64,000 bases of DNA from Bradyrhizobium genosp. SA-3 (GTDB taxonomy: Bacteria; Pseudomonadota; Alphaproteobacteria; Rhizobiales; Xanthobacteraceae): positions 45,758 through 109,757 of the forward strand of contig NZ_PSRT01000005.1 of the NCBI RefSeq assembly GCF_004212635.1. Direction: 5' to 3'. This document shows positions 1 through 9,055 of this stretch, in pieces (positions within the stretch are counted from its first letter, which is position 1; each line of letters starts with the position of its first letter). Both the position numbers and the translations under genes were made by a program. The notes beneath the pieces are model-generated. The model searched no databases. It saw nothing but the letters and a program-made list of their open reading frames with translations, and had not been told where the DNA came from.

Positions 1-227
1 AAGGTCGCGTCCTCTTGAAAATCACCAAATGTCGGAATCTCTCGAGTAGCGGCCAGCCGAGCTTCATTAGGACTATAAGCCGAGAAGCGCTCTGGCGTTG
101 GTGCGGCGATAGTCGTCACCTTATTGTGAGCCAAAGCCGAGAAATTTAGATTTGTTAATGACCCGACGCCAAAATCCCGACAAATGGAAATAACATTCTC
201 CGAACCAATGTTAGCGACAAGTGCCAT
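1..227 (-). CDS. partial CDS, unrecognised protein (N-terminal 75 residues)
   Basis: A minus-strand reading frame is open from an ATG at 227 to the left window edge (75 codons, no stop), so its C-terminus lies outside the window. It begins MALVANIGSENVIS and continues with segments such as FGVGSLTNLNF and PTPERFSAYSP. I do not recognise the family. The frame also stays open upstream of 227, so the start is a choice: the ATG is preceded by an A/G-rich stretch, and a GTG lies at 242. It is divergent from the acyltransferase with only about 40 bp between the proposed starts. Its base composition resembles the neighbouring polysaccharide genes. It could be an antisense coincidence; the open frame running off the edge is the main support. 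Confidence 0.4.
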   Translation of the reverse strand, partial: MALVANIGSENVISICRDFGVGSLTNLNFSALAHNKVTTIAAPTPERFSAYSPNEARLAATREIPTFGDFQEDAT

Positions 228-265
228 CCTTTTCGATTCCACCGAAATAGGGAAAGGGCGCCGCG

Positions 266-1384
266 CTGAAGAAGTTTCGAGCGATCGAGGGACTGCGAGG
301 CTGGCTGGCGTGGACCGTAGTCTTGGCGCACCTCGCATACTGTTCGGGCTCCAATATGGGAGCACTGGGATTGCATGTCAGGTCGTTGGGCCCGCCAGCT
401 GTTCTCGTTTTCCTCGTCGTCAGCGGCTTCGTGATCACACACGTTGTTATCGAAAAAGCGGAGCCATATCCGGTCTATCTCGTTCAGCGTTTTGCACGAC
501 TGTTTCCGTTGTTTGCCACCACCTGCTTTTTTGGTTTCTTCACCAACGATCTGCTTGCCATTTCGCTAGCTGTTCCTGGTTTTAATGATTCCGAATTCGC
601 AAGGGTTGTTAATGGTGTCGCCGCAAGCAATCATAAGTACTTCTGGTCACACCTTCTCGCGCATCTCACGATGCTGCACGGTGCCATTTCCAATGCAGCG
701 CTGCCGTATTCGGAGTACGCATTCAACATGCCAGCCTGGAGCATTTCGCTGGAATGGCAATTCTATCTTGTTGCGCCGCTGATAATCTGCATCATCCGAA
801 ATGAATTGTTCATCCCGTTGCTGGCCGTCGCAGTTGCGATTTGTGAATTTTGGTTCAGAAGTGTCGTCGGCACTGCTCAGCCCGGAGCCTTGCCGCTTGG
901 AGTTAGTTACTTCGTGGTGGGAATTGTGAGCCGATTCACCTACCCGTATGTGGAAGGCCACAATTGGCTTGTCCCGGCCGTGGCTTTGGCGATGGTCCTT
1001 TTTCCGTTGCGCAGTGAACTGCGACCGTTCCTGATCTGGTTTATTGTATTTTTTGGTCTTCCGCGGAAGTGCCAGGAGCGGCCGGGACTTGCTGGCAATA
1101 TATACTCCTGCGCGCTCACGAGTGCCGTGGCGCAATATTTTGGTTCGCGCTCCTACTCGATCTTTCTGTGTCACTATCCTGTCATCTCCGCGATCGTTTG
1201 GCTCCTCTTCAACTACTCTGGGACTGTTCCTGGGATGCTGCTACTTTCGTGCCTGAGCATACCCGCCACGATAATCGTTTCAGAACTCACGTATCGATAC
1301 ATTGAACTGCCGGGGATCAAGATGGGAAGACGCGCCGCGGCCTGGATGCAGCCGCCGATCGCGTCGGGTGTGGCTTCCCAATGA
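266..1384 (+). CDS. acyltransferase family 3 membrane protein (O-acetyltransferase-like)
   Basis: An integral-membrane acyltransferase of the OafA/ExoZ type, expected to transfer acetyl or other acyl groups onto a surface polysaccharide. Visible family signatures are an N-terminal segment FRAIEGLRGWLAW with its histidine in VVLAHLA, the FLVVSGFVI helix, the R-ARLFP segment, PAWSISLEWQFYL, and the C-terminal SYSIFLCHYPV helix followed by ELTYRYIELP. The conserved N-terminal helix lies upstream of the first conventional start (TTG 323), and the frame has no ATG, GTG or TTG between the stop at 248-250 and 323. A CTG at 266 follows a GGAAAGGG box by 8 nt, so I placed the start there. This gives 372 residues, normal for the family. 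Starting at 323 would remove the catalytic histidine helix. An alternative is a frameshifted 5' end. Confidence 0.75.
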   Translation: MKKFRAIEGLRGWLAWTVVLAHLAYCSGSNMGALGLHVRSLGPPAVLVFLVVSGFVITHVVIEKAEPYPVYLVQRFARLFPLFATTCFFGFFTNDLLAISLAVPGFNDSEFARVVNGVAASNHKYFWSHLLAHLTMLHGAISNAALPYSEYAFNMPAWSISLEWQFYLVAPLIICIIRNELFIPLLAVAVAICEFWFRSVVGTAQPGALPLGVSYFVVGIVSRFTYPYVEGHNWLVPAVALAMVLFPLRSELRPFLIWFIVFFGLPRKCQERPGLAGNIYSCALTSAVAQYFGSRSYSIFLCHYPVISAIVWLLFNYSGTVPGMLLLSCLSIPATIIVSELTYRYIELPGIKMGRRAAAWMQPPIASGVASQ

Positions 1385-1504
1385 ATATTCATGCGAAGAT
1401 CCGCTCGCTCAGGATCAACGAGTAAGGCGGGCGAACGGACTCCTCGCGACGCGTACGCAAGCCTGCGTCACATGGCTCGGCAAACGTGGTCATCATTCAG
1501 CCCT

Positions 1505-2848
1505 TCAAGCCGTGAGAGCGAATGAATCATCTCGGATGATCCGTTGCTCAAGCCAAGTGTTTCCATTGAAGTGCTTGTACTGTTCTGCACGCAGCTTGTC
1601 GGCCAGACGACCCGGCGGCAGATCAACATCCGCATATGTCAGGACTGCATCCTTTTTGACTGCGTGCCGCAACTTGCAGCCCTCTACGAGACCTTCGGGA
1701 AGGTATTGCATTTGGCTCATTTCCTCGGAGTTCACGGCTTCGCCATAGGTCATGTACATCCCATAGTCATCGAGGACCTCGCCCGCCGCCAAATCACGCT
1801 TGGCGACGGCACAGACCTCGACGACCGGACCGGCGATGGGAGGGGCGACCAAATCTTTGAAAAGAAACGCACGAGCAATCGAGTTCGGCACTTCGAAATG
1901 AACGAGGTGATATGGGGTGAAGAACGAGTACAAGGGGCCTTCACCCATTTTGTACAAGCTCAAATACTTCTTTTGTTTTGGATCGGTGTGCTCGGCTAGC
2001 ACGTAGACCTTGGTCAGCGGTGTGCCGACGAGATAGTCGATGATTCCGCCCAGGGCGCGGACCTCGTCTATGTCGTAGAGTGTGCCTATCTTCGTGACGT
2101 CGCCGCGGTATTCCAGCCCGCGCGACATGCCGCGCGATCTTACCTTGAAGCCGGTAGCATTGGCGACGATCGTTTGCTCGAAACTGATCTTGGATCCGTC
2201 AGCAAAGCTGGTGACCATGGCTGGGTTCTGTCCCCATTGCTCGGCAAATCCCTTCTGCGTGGTGGGGGTACGATACGGGTCCTGAAGTCCCTTGATGTTG
2301 CCGACAACGCGTGGGATCAAGCCGAGTCCCTTTACCCATCGAACCAGGTTCATTTGCACTCCCGGTTCGTCGCCATCGCATGCGGATAGGGAGCCGCCGT
2401 ACTTCTTTGCATAGACCTGCAAGATCGGCCCGATAGTCGCGTCAATCTCCGCGTTCATGAGCACCACGGTTTTTTGATGCTTGAAGGCTTCCAGCGCGAC
2501 GTGGGCGCCGAATTCAACCGATCCGGTTACGTCGACGATCACGTCGACCAGGTCCGATCTGGCGAGGAGGAACGCGTCCTCGGTGACCGCCGGAACGCCA
2601 GCGGCAATGGCTCTGTCTAGCTGTCCTTGGTTGTCCGCGTAAACCACGTCGGTTAGGCCGGAATAGTTGAATACGTCACGGCCACGCTGTGGCTTTCGGC
2701 TGTATATGGCAACCACGCGCATTCCAGGAACACTGTTGTTTATCTGATTGGTAATCCCCTGAACCATGAAACCTGCGCCAAGCAGGCCGACGCGAATTGG
2801 CTTTCCGGCCGCATGACGGGCGTTTAGGGCGTGGTCGATGAGTATCAT
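1505..2848 (-). CDS. NAD(P)-dependent oxidoreductase with SAF domain
   Basis: A homoserine-dehydrogenase-like oxidoreductase. The N-terminal Rossmann fold shows VGLLGAGFMVQG (about residues 21-32), with YSRKPQ at the end of the second strand. A catalytic/dimerisation region follows, including LMNAEIDATIGP and CDGDEPGVQMN. A SAF-like C-terminal domain covers roughly residues 340-440 (KRDLAAGEVLDDYG). Proteins of this type occur in nucleotide-sugar and polysaccharide clusters, where they are thought to act on a sugar or sugar-acid intermediate; the substrate here is unknown. The ATG at 2848 was chosen over a TTG 15 nt upstream because an AAAGAA box lies at suitable spacing. The RmlC-like gene is the next upstream gene on the same strand, 59 bp away, suggesting an operon. 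Confidence 0.82.
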   Translation of the reverse strand: MILIDHALNARHAAGKPIRVGLLGAGFMVQGITNQINNSVPGMRVVAIYSRKPQRGRDVFNYSGLTDVVYADNQGQLDRAIAAGVPAVTEDAFLLARSDLVDVIVDVTGSVEFGAHVALEAFKHQKTVVLMNAEIDATIGPILQVYAKKYGGSLSACDGDEPGVQMNLVRWVKGLGLIPRVVGNIKGLQDPYRTPTTQKGFAEQWGQNPAMVTSFADGSKISFEQTIVANATGFKVRSRGMSRGLEYRGDVTKIGTLYDIDEVRALGGIIDYLVGTPLTKVYVLAEHTDPKQKKYLSLYKMGEGPLYSFFTPYHLVHFEVPNSIARAFLFKDLVAPPIAGPVVEVCAVAKRDLAAGEVLDDYGMYMTYGEAVNSEEMSQMQYLPEGLVEGCKLRHAVKKDAVLTYADVDLPPGRLADKLRAEQYKHFNGNTWLEQRIIRDDSFALTA

Positions 2849-2907
2849 CGTAGATTCTTTCAACTAGAAGGGATCGGTAAGGGCCTGCGTGCGACGTGCT
2901 TTCGGCG

Positions 2908-3486
2908 TCAACCTTCGACGCCGGCGAGTTCCATCCGCCCTTTCAGTTCGGATTCGACCTCGTTGAGTAAGCGAAATTTCTGATCCTTCTCCGAGATCAC
3001 GGAAACCGGAAGCGGCCAGGTCAGTCCAAGCTTAGGATCATTGTACATCAGCCCGCTCTCCGCCTCGGGCGTATAGAATTCTCCCACCTGGTAGCTGGTA
3101 TCGGTGTTGTCGACGAGAGTCTGATATCCGTGAGCAAAACGTTCCGGCACATAGAGCGCTCGCTGGTTGGTTTCGTTCAGTTCGACGGCGACATGCTGCA
3201 GGTAGGTCGGGCTTCCGGGACGCAGGTCGACTATGATGTCCAGGATGGCGCCACGCGTACAACGAACCAGTTTCGTCTCCGATGCCGGCGGAAACTGAAA
3301 GTGCATGCCGCGCAGGGTTCCCCGCCGGACATTTGACGCGATATTCGCCTGCGCGATGACCGGATTGAGCCCGAGGGTCCTAAACTCTCTCTGGCAAAAG
3401 GCTCTCGCAAAAAAGCCGCGCGAATCCTCGCGGCGTTCAATATCGATAATGTAGGCTCCTTTAAGCTTGGTTTCGGTTATAATCAC
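2908..3486 (-). CDS. rmlC: dTDP-4-dehydrorhamnose 3,5-epimerase family protein
   Basis: A cupin-fold sugar epimerase of the RmlC family. Family signatures visible are the early DSRGFFARAFC segment, RGTLRGMHFQFPP with the active-site histidine, KLVRCTRGAILDIIVDLRPGSPTY, YVPERFAHGYQTL, and the YNDPKLGLTWP motif near the C-terminus. At 192 residues it is normal length for RmlC. It is first of a two-gene minus-strand unit with the SAF oxidoreductase and divergent from glucose-1-phosphate cytidylyltransferase. With a CDP-glucose maker rather than RmlA next door, the real substrate may be a CDP-hexulose rather than the dTDP-rhamnose intermediate. The family call is firm; the substrate is inferred. 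Confidence 0.85.
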   Translation of the reverse strand: MIITETKLKGAYIIDIERREDSRGFFARAFCQREFRTLGLNPVIAQANIASNVRRGTLRGMHFQFPPASETKLVRCTRGAILDIIVDLRPGSPTYLQHVAVELNETNQRALYVPERFAHGYQTLVDNTDTSYQVGEFYTPEAESGLMYNDPKLGLTWPLPVSVISEKDQKFRLLNEVESELKGRMELAGVEG

Positions 3487-3724
3487 TCCACTTCCTCCTT
3501 AATTGCCCGGCCGGCATTAAAATGCATCGAAATGTCAACGATGATAATGCTTAAGAGCAAAATTTCAAAATAGTTTTCAAAAAATATTGATTAATTGGTG
3601 TCGCCATATAAAATGCGACTATTCAATTTGCGAGATTTATGTATTTAAATCGAGACTTGTATGAGCCGCTTTTGGCGATCTGTAGCGACCGAAGCGGTTG
3701 GCAGAAACATGGGAAGCGCTGGCC
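3487..3724. promoter_or_regulatory. AT-rich divergent promoter region
   Basis: This 238-bp gap separates two divergent operons. Positions about 3530-3660 are strikingly AT-rich in a GC-rich window, with runs such as TTTCAAAAAATATTGATTAA and TTTATGTATTTAAAT. It presumably holds both promoters and may bind an AT-preferring regulator. Similar islands precede many other operons here. Confidence 0.5.
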
Positions 3725-4522
3725 ATGAAAGTTGTGCTGTTCTGTGGGGGGCTCGGGACCCGCATCCGAGAATATTCTGAAAGCATTCCGAAGCCCATGG
3801 TGCCCGTCGGCCAACACCCGATGCTGTGGCATGTTATGCAATACTATAGTCAGTATGGTCATCGCGATTTTATACTGTGCCTGGGCTACAAGGCCAATGT
3901 GATCAAGGAGTACTTCCTCAACTCGGATCGCTGGGCTCACAGCGATTGCGTTGTTTCCAACTTCGGCAGGAAGGTTGAGGTCATCGGCGAGCAGCCGCCG
4001 GATTGGCAGGTTTCGCTAGTTGACACCGGCATTTGGCGAAACATCGGTCAGCGCTTGATGGCGGTGCGCTCCCTCGTTGAGAACGAGGACATCTTTCTCG
4101 CAAACTACAGTGATGGCCTGACCGACGCGCCGTTGCCCGAAATAGTAGAGCGGTTCAAGAAGAGTGGAATGGTCGGATGTTTCGTTGCCGTGCATCCTCC
4201 GTTCAATTTTCACCTTGCTGAATTCAATGGTGGAGACACCGTCAAGCGTTTCCGCTCCAGTCAGCAGTCCGAGATCTGGATCAACGGGGGCTACTTCATC
4301 TTCCGGAAGGAGATCTTCGACTACATCCGTGAGGGCGAGGAGCTTGTGCTCGAACCATTCAATCGCCTGATCGAGGCCGGAAAGCTCATGGCCTACAAGT
4401 ACGAAGGTTTCTGGCGCGCGATGGATACGCTGCGGGACCGGCAGGTTCTTGAGGAGATGATTGAGCGGGGCGAAATGCCCTGGAAGATCATCTCGGAAGT
4501 GCGGGCGCAGGCAGCTTCATGA
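3725..4522 (+). CDS. rfbF: glucose-1-phosphate cytidylyltransferase
   Basis: Makes CDP-glucose from CTP and glucose-1-phosphate, the entry to CDP-linked deoxy or branched sugars. The nucleotide-binding signature is at the N-terminus (VVLFCGGLGTRIREYSE, then PKPMVPVGQHPMLWH). Also seen are the LCLGYKA segment, NYSDGLTDAPL (metal-binding Asp), NGGYFIFRKEIFDYI and YEGFWRAMDTLRDRQ, all typical of RfbF. At 265 residues it is full length. The ATG at 3725 was taken because the nucleotide-binding strand starts immediately after it. The stop overlaps the ATG of the PIG-L gene by 4 nt, implying translational coupling. No CDP-glucose 4,6-dehydratase is in the window; it may lie to the left. Confidence 0.92.
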   Translation: MKVVLFCGGLGTRIREYSESIPKPMVPVGQHPMLWHVMQYYSQYGHRDFILCLGYKANVIKEYFLNSDRWAHSDCVVSNFGRKVEVIGEQPPDWQVSLVDTGIWRNIGQRLMAVRSLVENEDIFLANYSDGLTDAPLPEIVERFKKSGMVGCFVAVHPPFNFHLAEFNGGDTVKRFRSSQQSEIWINGGYFIFRKEIFDYIREGEELVLEPFNRLIEAGKLMAYKYEGFWRAMDTLRDRQVLEEMIERGEMPWKIISEVRAQAAS

Positions 4523-5175
4523 AGGCATTTCAACTTGCCGCGCCCGGAGGGCGTCTCTCGATCCTCTGTCTCGGTGCGCACTCGGATGACATCGAAATAG
4601 GTGCGGGTGCGACGATCCTCGGCTTGTTGAACCGCGGAGCGCATGTCGATGTGCACTGGTGCGTGCTGAGTGCGCCCGGTGGAAGGGAGCGGGAGGCGCG
4701 CGAATCTGCGAAGAGCTTCCTGGTTCAAGCAGCCAGTGCGGTGATTGAAACGATGCCGTTTCGCGACGGATTCTTTCCGGAGCAGGGCGAGCGGATCAAG
4801 TCCTGGTTCGAGGAACTGAAGAGTCGGGCTAATCCCGATCTGATCCTGACGCATCGGAGGGACGACCTTCACCAAGATCATCGTGAAGTGTGTCGACTGA
4901 CATGGAATACGTTTCGCGATCACAGCATCCTCGAATACGAGATCCCGAAATGGGATGGAGATCTGGGCAATCCCAATGTCTATGTGCCGGTCTCGGCGAG
5001 GACGCTGCAGCGCAAGATCGATCTACTGAAGGCGCATTTCGCAAGCCAACGATCCAAGCAATGGTTCGACGAGGAGACGTTCCGCGGTTTGGCGCGTCTC
5101 CGGGGCATGGAGTGCCGCGCTCCGGAACGCTACGCGGAGGCATTCGTCGCCCGCAAGGTGGCCCTCGAACTGTAG
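4519..5175 (+). CDS. PIG-L family deacetylase
   Basis: A zinc-dependent LmbE/PIG-L-type N-deacetylase, expected to remove acetyl (or formyl) groups from an amino sugar or sugar conjugate. The first metal and catalytic motif is GAHSDDIEIGAGAT (about residues 19-32). The distal histidine motif is THRRDDLHQDHREV (about residues 113-126). The 218-residue length is ordinary. It is coupled to rfbF through an ATGA overlap, which ties it to the same sugar pathway. Its exact substrate cannot be read from the sequence. Confidence 0.87.
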   Translation: MKAFQLAAPGGRLSILCLGAHSDDIEIGAGATILGLLNRGAHVDVHWCVLSAPGGREREARESAKSFLVQAASAVIETMPFRDGFFPEQGERIKSWFEELKSRANPDLILTHRRDDLHQDHREVCRLTWNTFRDHSILEYEIPKWDGDLGNPNVYVPVSARTLQRKIDLLKAHFASQRSKQWFDEETFRGLARLRGMECRAPERYAEAFVARKVALEL

Positions 5176-5319
5176 TGCGTCGGAAAGCATCGCATGTCAG
5201 ATCCTGCGTGTGTCTTTAGCGAAAGTGAAGGGGTCGGTACTTTGCGGACCAGACTGAGACATGAGAATGAGCATTGCGGGCCTAATCCCGTTTGATTTCG
5301 TTACCGTTGGGTTTTTGCT

Positions 5320-6786
5320 GTGAACGACTTGAAAGAGCGGGCGGTTCGTGGCGGCTTGGCGCGGCTCTGTGGTCAGGCTGCAAGCTTCCCTCTGCGCCTT
5401 GCTTCGATAGCAATTTTGGCGCGCCTGCTCAGCCCCAATGATTTTGGTCTGCTCGCCATGGTTACAGCTGTCACGGGCGTGTACGGATTTTTTACCACCG
5501 CGGGCCTTTCGTCAGCCACGGTTCAGCAAGACACCATCACCGACGCTCAAATCTCGACATTGTTCTGGATCAACATAGCCGTCGGAGCGACATTGTTCCT
5601 TTTGTGCTTGGCAACAGCACCCATGCTCGTTGCATTTTATCACGAGCCTCGCCTTTTTTGGGTGACGATCGTGACAGGAGCGGGATTTCTATTCAACGCG
5701 GCCGGCGTGCAGCACTATGCGCTTCTTCAGCGCCAGCTACGATACGTCACGCTAACAGTTATTGAAACGCTCTCACAAGTGTCGGCGATCGCCGTTGGAA
5801 TCGCCATGGCGATTGCCGGCTTCGGTTATTGGTCGCTCGTCGCTATGGCACTCGTTTCGCCTGTGATGAATACATCGTGTCTGTGGTTGACGACCGCATG
5901 GATCCCGGAACGGCCGGGCATCAGCGCTGGTACGGGCAATATGCTGCGTTTCGGCGGGACCATAACTTTGAACGGTCTGGTCGTATATATTGCCTACAAT
6001 TTCGAGAAAGTTCTTCTCGGGCGTTTCTGGGGCACCGATGCTCTCGGGCTGTATGGGAGGGCATACACCCTCGTTACCATCCCCACCGACAATCTCAATG
6101 CGGCGGTCGGTGCTGTCGTGTTCTCAGCGCTATCGCGCCTTCAACAGGATCCCGCGCGTCTGAAGAAATACTTTCTCAAGGCCTATTCTTTGTACGCCTC
6201 CTTGACGATTCCCATCACCATCTTTTGTGCGCTATTCAGCGAAGACATTGTTCGAGTGTTTCTCGGACCGAAGTGGGGTGAAGCAGCCGTCATATTTCGA
6301 CTGCTAAGCCCAACTGTCCTCATATTTGGGATGATAAATCCGCTTGGGTGGCTTCTGTTCTCAATTGGACTGCAGCGGCGAAGCTTGGCGATCGCACTCG
6401 TTCTCGCTCCGATCGTCATTTCTGCGTACTTCATTGGATTGCCGTACGGTCCCGGCGGAGTGGCGTTCGCTTATTCGGCCGCGATGACGCTGTGGCTTAT
6501 TCCGCACATCGTGTGGTGCCTTCATGGCACGATGATATCTCCGTGGGATCTTTTCATGTCGGTCGGACGTCCGCTTCTCTCGGGCGCTGCGGCAGGGGCG
6601 GCCGCGTGGGTTTGTCAATTGTACCTTGCGGGGGAGGAACTTCCCTTCCTGAGGCTCCTATTGGGCGGTTGTATTATGGCCGGTACTTATTACTCAGTGC
6701 TCCTGATCATCATGGGGCAGAGAGCACTATACTTTGATTTATTCGCCGCCTTGAGAAAACCGGCCTCAATCGAAGGTAGGTCGTAG
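5320..6786 (+). CDS. polysaccharide repeat-unit flippase (Wzx/MOP superfamily)
   Basis: An inner-membrane lipid-linked oligosaccharide flippase, expected to carry the undecaprenyl-linked repeat unit to the periplasm before polymerisation. The 488-residue chain has about a dozen hydrophobic helices. The N-terminus GGLARLCGQAASFPLRLAS is followed by ILARLLSPNDFGLLAMVTA, the classic start of the Wzx/ExoT-like family, and the mid-protein YAYNFEKVLLGRFWGTDALG-type segment is also typical. The start is GTG at 5320. It lies 144 bp after the PIG-L gene on the same strand and upstream of several glycosyltransferases, as expected of a Wzx/Wzy-dependent cluster. Confidence 0.88.
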   Translation: MNDLKERAVRGGLARLCGQAASFPLRLASIAILARLLSPNDFGLLAMVTAVTGVYGFFTTAGLSSATVQQDTITDAQISTLFWINIAVGATLFLLCLATAPMLVAFYHEPRLFWVTIVTGAGFLFNAAGVQHYALLQRQLRYVTLTVIETLSQVSAIAVGIAMAIAGFGYWSLVAMALVSPVMNTSCLWLTTAWIPERPGISAGTGNMLRFGGTITLNGLVVYIAYNFEKVLLGRFWGTDALGLYGRAYTLVTIPTDNLNAAVGAVVFSALSRLQQDPARLKKYFLKAYSLYASLTIPITIFCALFSEDIVRVFLGPKWGEAAVIFRLLSPTVLIFGMINPLGWLLFSIGLQRRSLAIALVLAPIVISAYFIGLPYGPGGVAFAYSAAMTLWLIPHIVWCLHGTMISPWDLFMSVGRPLLSGAAAGAAAWVCQLYLAGEELPFLRLLLGGCIMAGTYYSVLLIIMGQRALYFDLFAALRKPASIEGRS

Positions 6787-6861
6787 GAGCTGTCCTCATT
6801 TAGGCGAAGAGACCTACCGAGTAGCAGTGAATCCTGGTCTTCATATCGGGGGATTAGTCGA

Positions 6862-8040
6862 ATGACGAGTTTGAGCGCGGGCGATTGGGTAGAAGTTCGC
6901 AGCAAGGAAGAAATACTGCGGACTTTGGACAAAAATGGCCGGCTTGATGAGATGCCGTTTATGCCGCAAATGTTTGAGTATTGTGGTCGGCGCTTCAAAG
7001 TCTATAAGCGCGCGCACAAAACGTGCGACACAGTCAACCCAATCGCTGGGCGGCGACTTCCGAACTCGGTTCATCTCGATACTCGATGTGACGGTAAGGC
7101 CTATGGGGGCTGCCAGGCGGCGTGCCTCTTGTTTTGGAAGGAGGCGTGGTTGAAGCCGGTCGACGAATCGGCGAGCCCAGTGACCACTTCGGACCACATC
7201 GAACCTCCTACATTGCAAACACATACTGGGGGAGCCGGTTGTTCCGTGCGAGATGTATGGAACGGAACGCGCGCCGCAGATATGGAAGGGGAGCCAAGAT
7301 ACACTTGCCAGGCGACGCAATTGCCCCTCTTCACGCGGCCGCTCGCATGGTGGGACGCCCGCCAGTATGTCGAGGACTACACGTCCGGCAACACTTCATT
7401 AGGGCGCATCACGCGCGGATTCATCTATCTCTTCGTCTGGCACATTCTATTAGCCAAGCGAGGCACGGGGACATCTAACATGGCCAAGAGAGGGATATTG
7501 GGCCGGCCAGCCCGACTGCTTTACGACTGGTTCCAGGGTCTTTGGGGTGGTGTCCCCTTCCCCCGGCGGCAAGGGACTCTCCCTGCCGGCCAAATCGGTC
7601 CGCTCTGCGACCTTAACCTGCAGCCCGGCGAGATAGTTAGAATGAAATCGTATGAAGAAATACGCGCGACGTTGGTGAGTCATTCAAATACCAATCGCGG
7701 ACTATCATTCGATGCCGAGCTCGTACCGTTTTGCGGAGGAACTTACCGTGTAAAGGCTCGCGTGACGACGTTCATAGACGAGAAAACTGGACTTATGAAG
7801 TCTCTGAAGACACCTGCCTTGATCTTAGAGAACGTCTGGTGCCAATCACGTTACAGCAACTGTCGAATGTTTTGTCCGAGAAGCATTTATGCTTGGTGTC
7901 GTGAGATTTGGCTCGAGCGTATTCCGAACAGCAACAGTGACCTCCATAAAACGGTTGCCGGCGTGGGCGTCGCCACGCTTGAGCACATTGCTGACGCGGA
8001 GACGCGGACAGTGCGCGAGGGCGAATCCTATGTTCGATAG
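6862..8040 (+). CDS. unrecognised protein with two homologous cysteine-rich modules
   Basis: I cannot name this 392-residue protein, but it is built from two related modules. Module 1 (about residues 7-97) reads GDWVEVRSKEEILRTL, then MPFMPQMFEYCGRRFKVYKR, a histidine/cysteine stretch, and GGCQAACLLFWKEAWL. Module 2 (about 252-352) reads PGEIVRMKSYEEIRATL, then LVPFCGGTYRVKARVTTF and SNCRMFCPRSIYAWCREIWL. Both have a Cys in the middle, further Cys/His, and a C-x3-C or C-x4-C followed by W-(K/R)-E-(A/I)-WL, which suggests metal binding. The region between has a possible amphipathic or membrane segment (ITRGFIYLFVWHILL). It overlaps the next glycosyltransferase by 11 nt, so it probably serves polysaccharide assembly. 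Confidence 0.75.
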   Translation: MTSLSAGDWVEVRSKEEILRTLDKNGRLDEMPFMPQMFEYCGRRFKVYKRAHKTCDTVNPIAGRRLPNSVHLDTRCDGKAYGGCQAACLLFWKEAWLKPVDESASPVTTSDHIEPPTLQTHTGGAGCSVRDVWNGTRAADMEGEPRYTCQATQLPLFTRPLAWWDARQYVEDYTSGNTSLGRITRGFIYLFVWHILLAKRGTGTSNMAKRGILGRPARLLYDWFQGLWGGVPFPRRQGTLPAGQIGPLCDLNLQPGEIVRMKSYEEIRATLVSHSNTNRGLSFDAELVPFCGGTYRVKARVTTFIDEKTGLMKSLKTPALILENVWCQSRYSNCRMFCPRSIYAWCREIWLERIPNSNSDLHKTVAGVGVATLEHIADAETRTVREGESYVR

Positions 8041-9055
8041 CACTGGCCTGAGTAGGCCGTTCATAACGATTGCGATCCCAACCTACAATCGAGCGATGCT
8101 GCTCAAGGAGTGTTTGCGATCCGCCCTGGCGCAGACTTATCCGCATTTTGAGGTGCTAGTTCTGGACAACGCGTCGACAGATGACACGTCTAAAGTGCTT
8201 AGAGGTATTCAGGACAAAAAGCTTCGCGTCGTAACTCAGGAAAAGAACGTTGGTCTAATTCCGAACTGGAATTCGTGCCTGGCCGAGGCCCGCGGCGACT
8301 ATGTCGTATTTGTTTCGGACGATGATCAAATTGCACCACATTTTCTACAGCGATGTGTTGCCCTCATCAATCTGGAGGCAGATCTCCCGATCGTCGTCGC
8401 GTTGAGCGACATCTTCATGTCTCAGTTGCACCGCAATGTTGCGGCGATTCCAAACTCGAAACTGCGAACGGGAATCTGGCCCGGGAAGCATATCCTCGTC
8501 GAGTTCTTTAAGCGGCGGATACACACCAACATATGCACAATCTTGCTTGCCACTCGAGAATTTCGGGCGCGGGGCGGATTTTCCAGCGAGTTTGCTTGCG
8601 CAACGGACATGGCTGCTTCGCTTCCCCTTCTGCTGTCGGACAGAGCCGGTTTTGTCAATGAAACATGCGGATTCCATAGCGTGCACGACACAAGCGCGAC
8701 TTCAGGTTTGGACCTCGACATACGGCTTGCCGACGACCAAAAGGTCGTCGATCTGATCGCTAGGACGGTCGAGTGCTCGAAGTTCAATCCGGAGGAACGA
8801 AAACTGCTTGTCTTGGAAGGCAGGCGCTGGGCAGCCCGCAACGTCATATTCGCAATTGCAGAAATTCGGCGGCGGGGCGCCCCCTTGGCGACCGCCATGC
8901 ACGAGATCTGGCAATGGCATGTACACCTTTATTGTCTTGGCTTCGGAGATATCTTGCGCCTGGCTAGACCGCTCGCCATTATCGCTCTACCGCGCCAGGT
9001 TACGGCATCTGTAGCGCGCGTGAAGAACGCCATGATCGGAAGGCGGCTCGGTTGA
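8030..9055 (+). CDS. glycosyltransferase family 2
   Basis: A GT-A-fold inverting glycosyltransferase. The N-terminus reads FITIAIPTYNRAMLLKECLRS. Then come VLDNASTDDTSKVL (the nucleotide-binding Asp) and YVVFVSDDDQIAPHF, the DxD-type metal site. The catalytic region continues to about residue 230 and the C-terminal part is less conserved. The frame is open 141 nt further upstream, but the ATG at 8030 sits just before the first beta strand and overlaps the preceding stop by 11 nt, so it is preferred (341 residues). It probably adds one sugar of the repeat unit at the cytoplasmic membrane face; donor and acceptor are unknown. Confidence 0.87.
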   Translation: MFDSTGLSRPFITIAIPTYNRAMLLKECLRSALAQTYPHFEVLVLDNASTDDTSKVLRGIQDKKLRVVTQEKNVGLIPNWNSCLAEARGDYVVFVSDDDQIAPHFLQRCVALINLEADLPIVVALSDIFMSQLHRNVAAIPNSKLRTGIWPGKHILVEFFKRRIHTNICTILLATREFRARGGFSSEFACATDMAASLPLLLSDRAGFVNETCGFHSVHDTSATSGLDLDIRLADDQKVVDLIARTVECSKFNPEERKLLVLEGRRWAARNVIFAIAEIRRRGAPLATAMHEIWQWHVHLYCLGFGDILRLARPLAIIALPRQVTASVARVKNAMIGRRLG

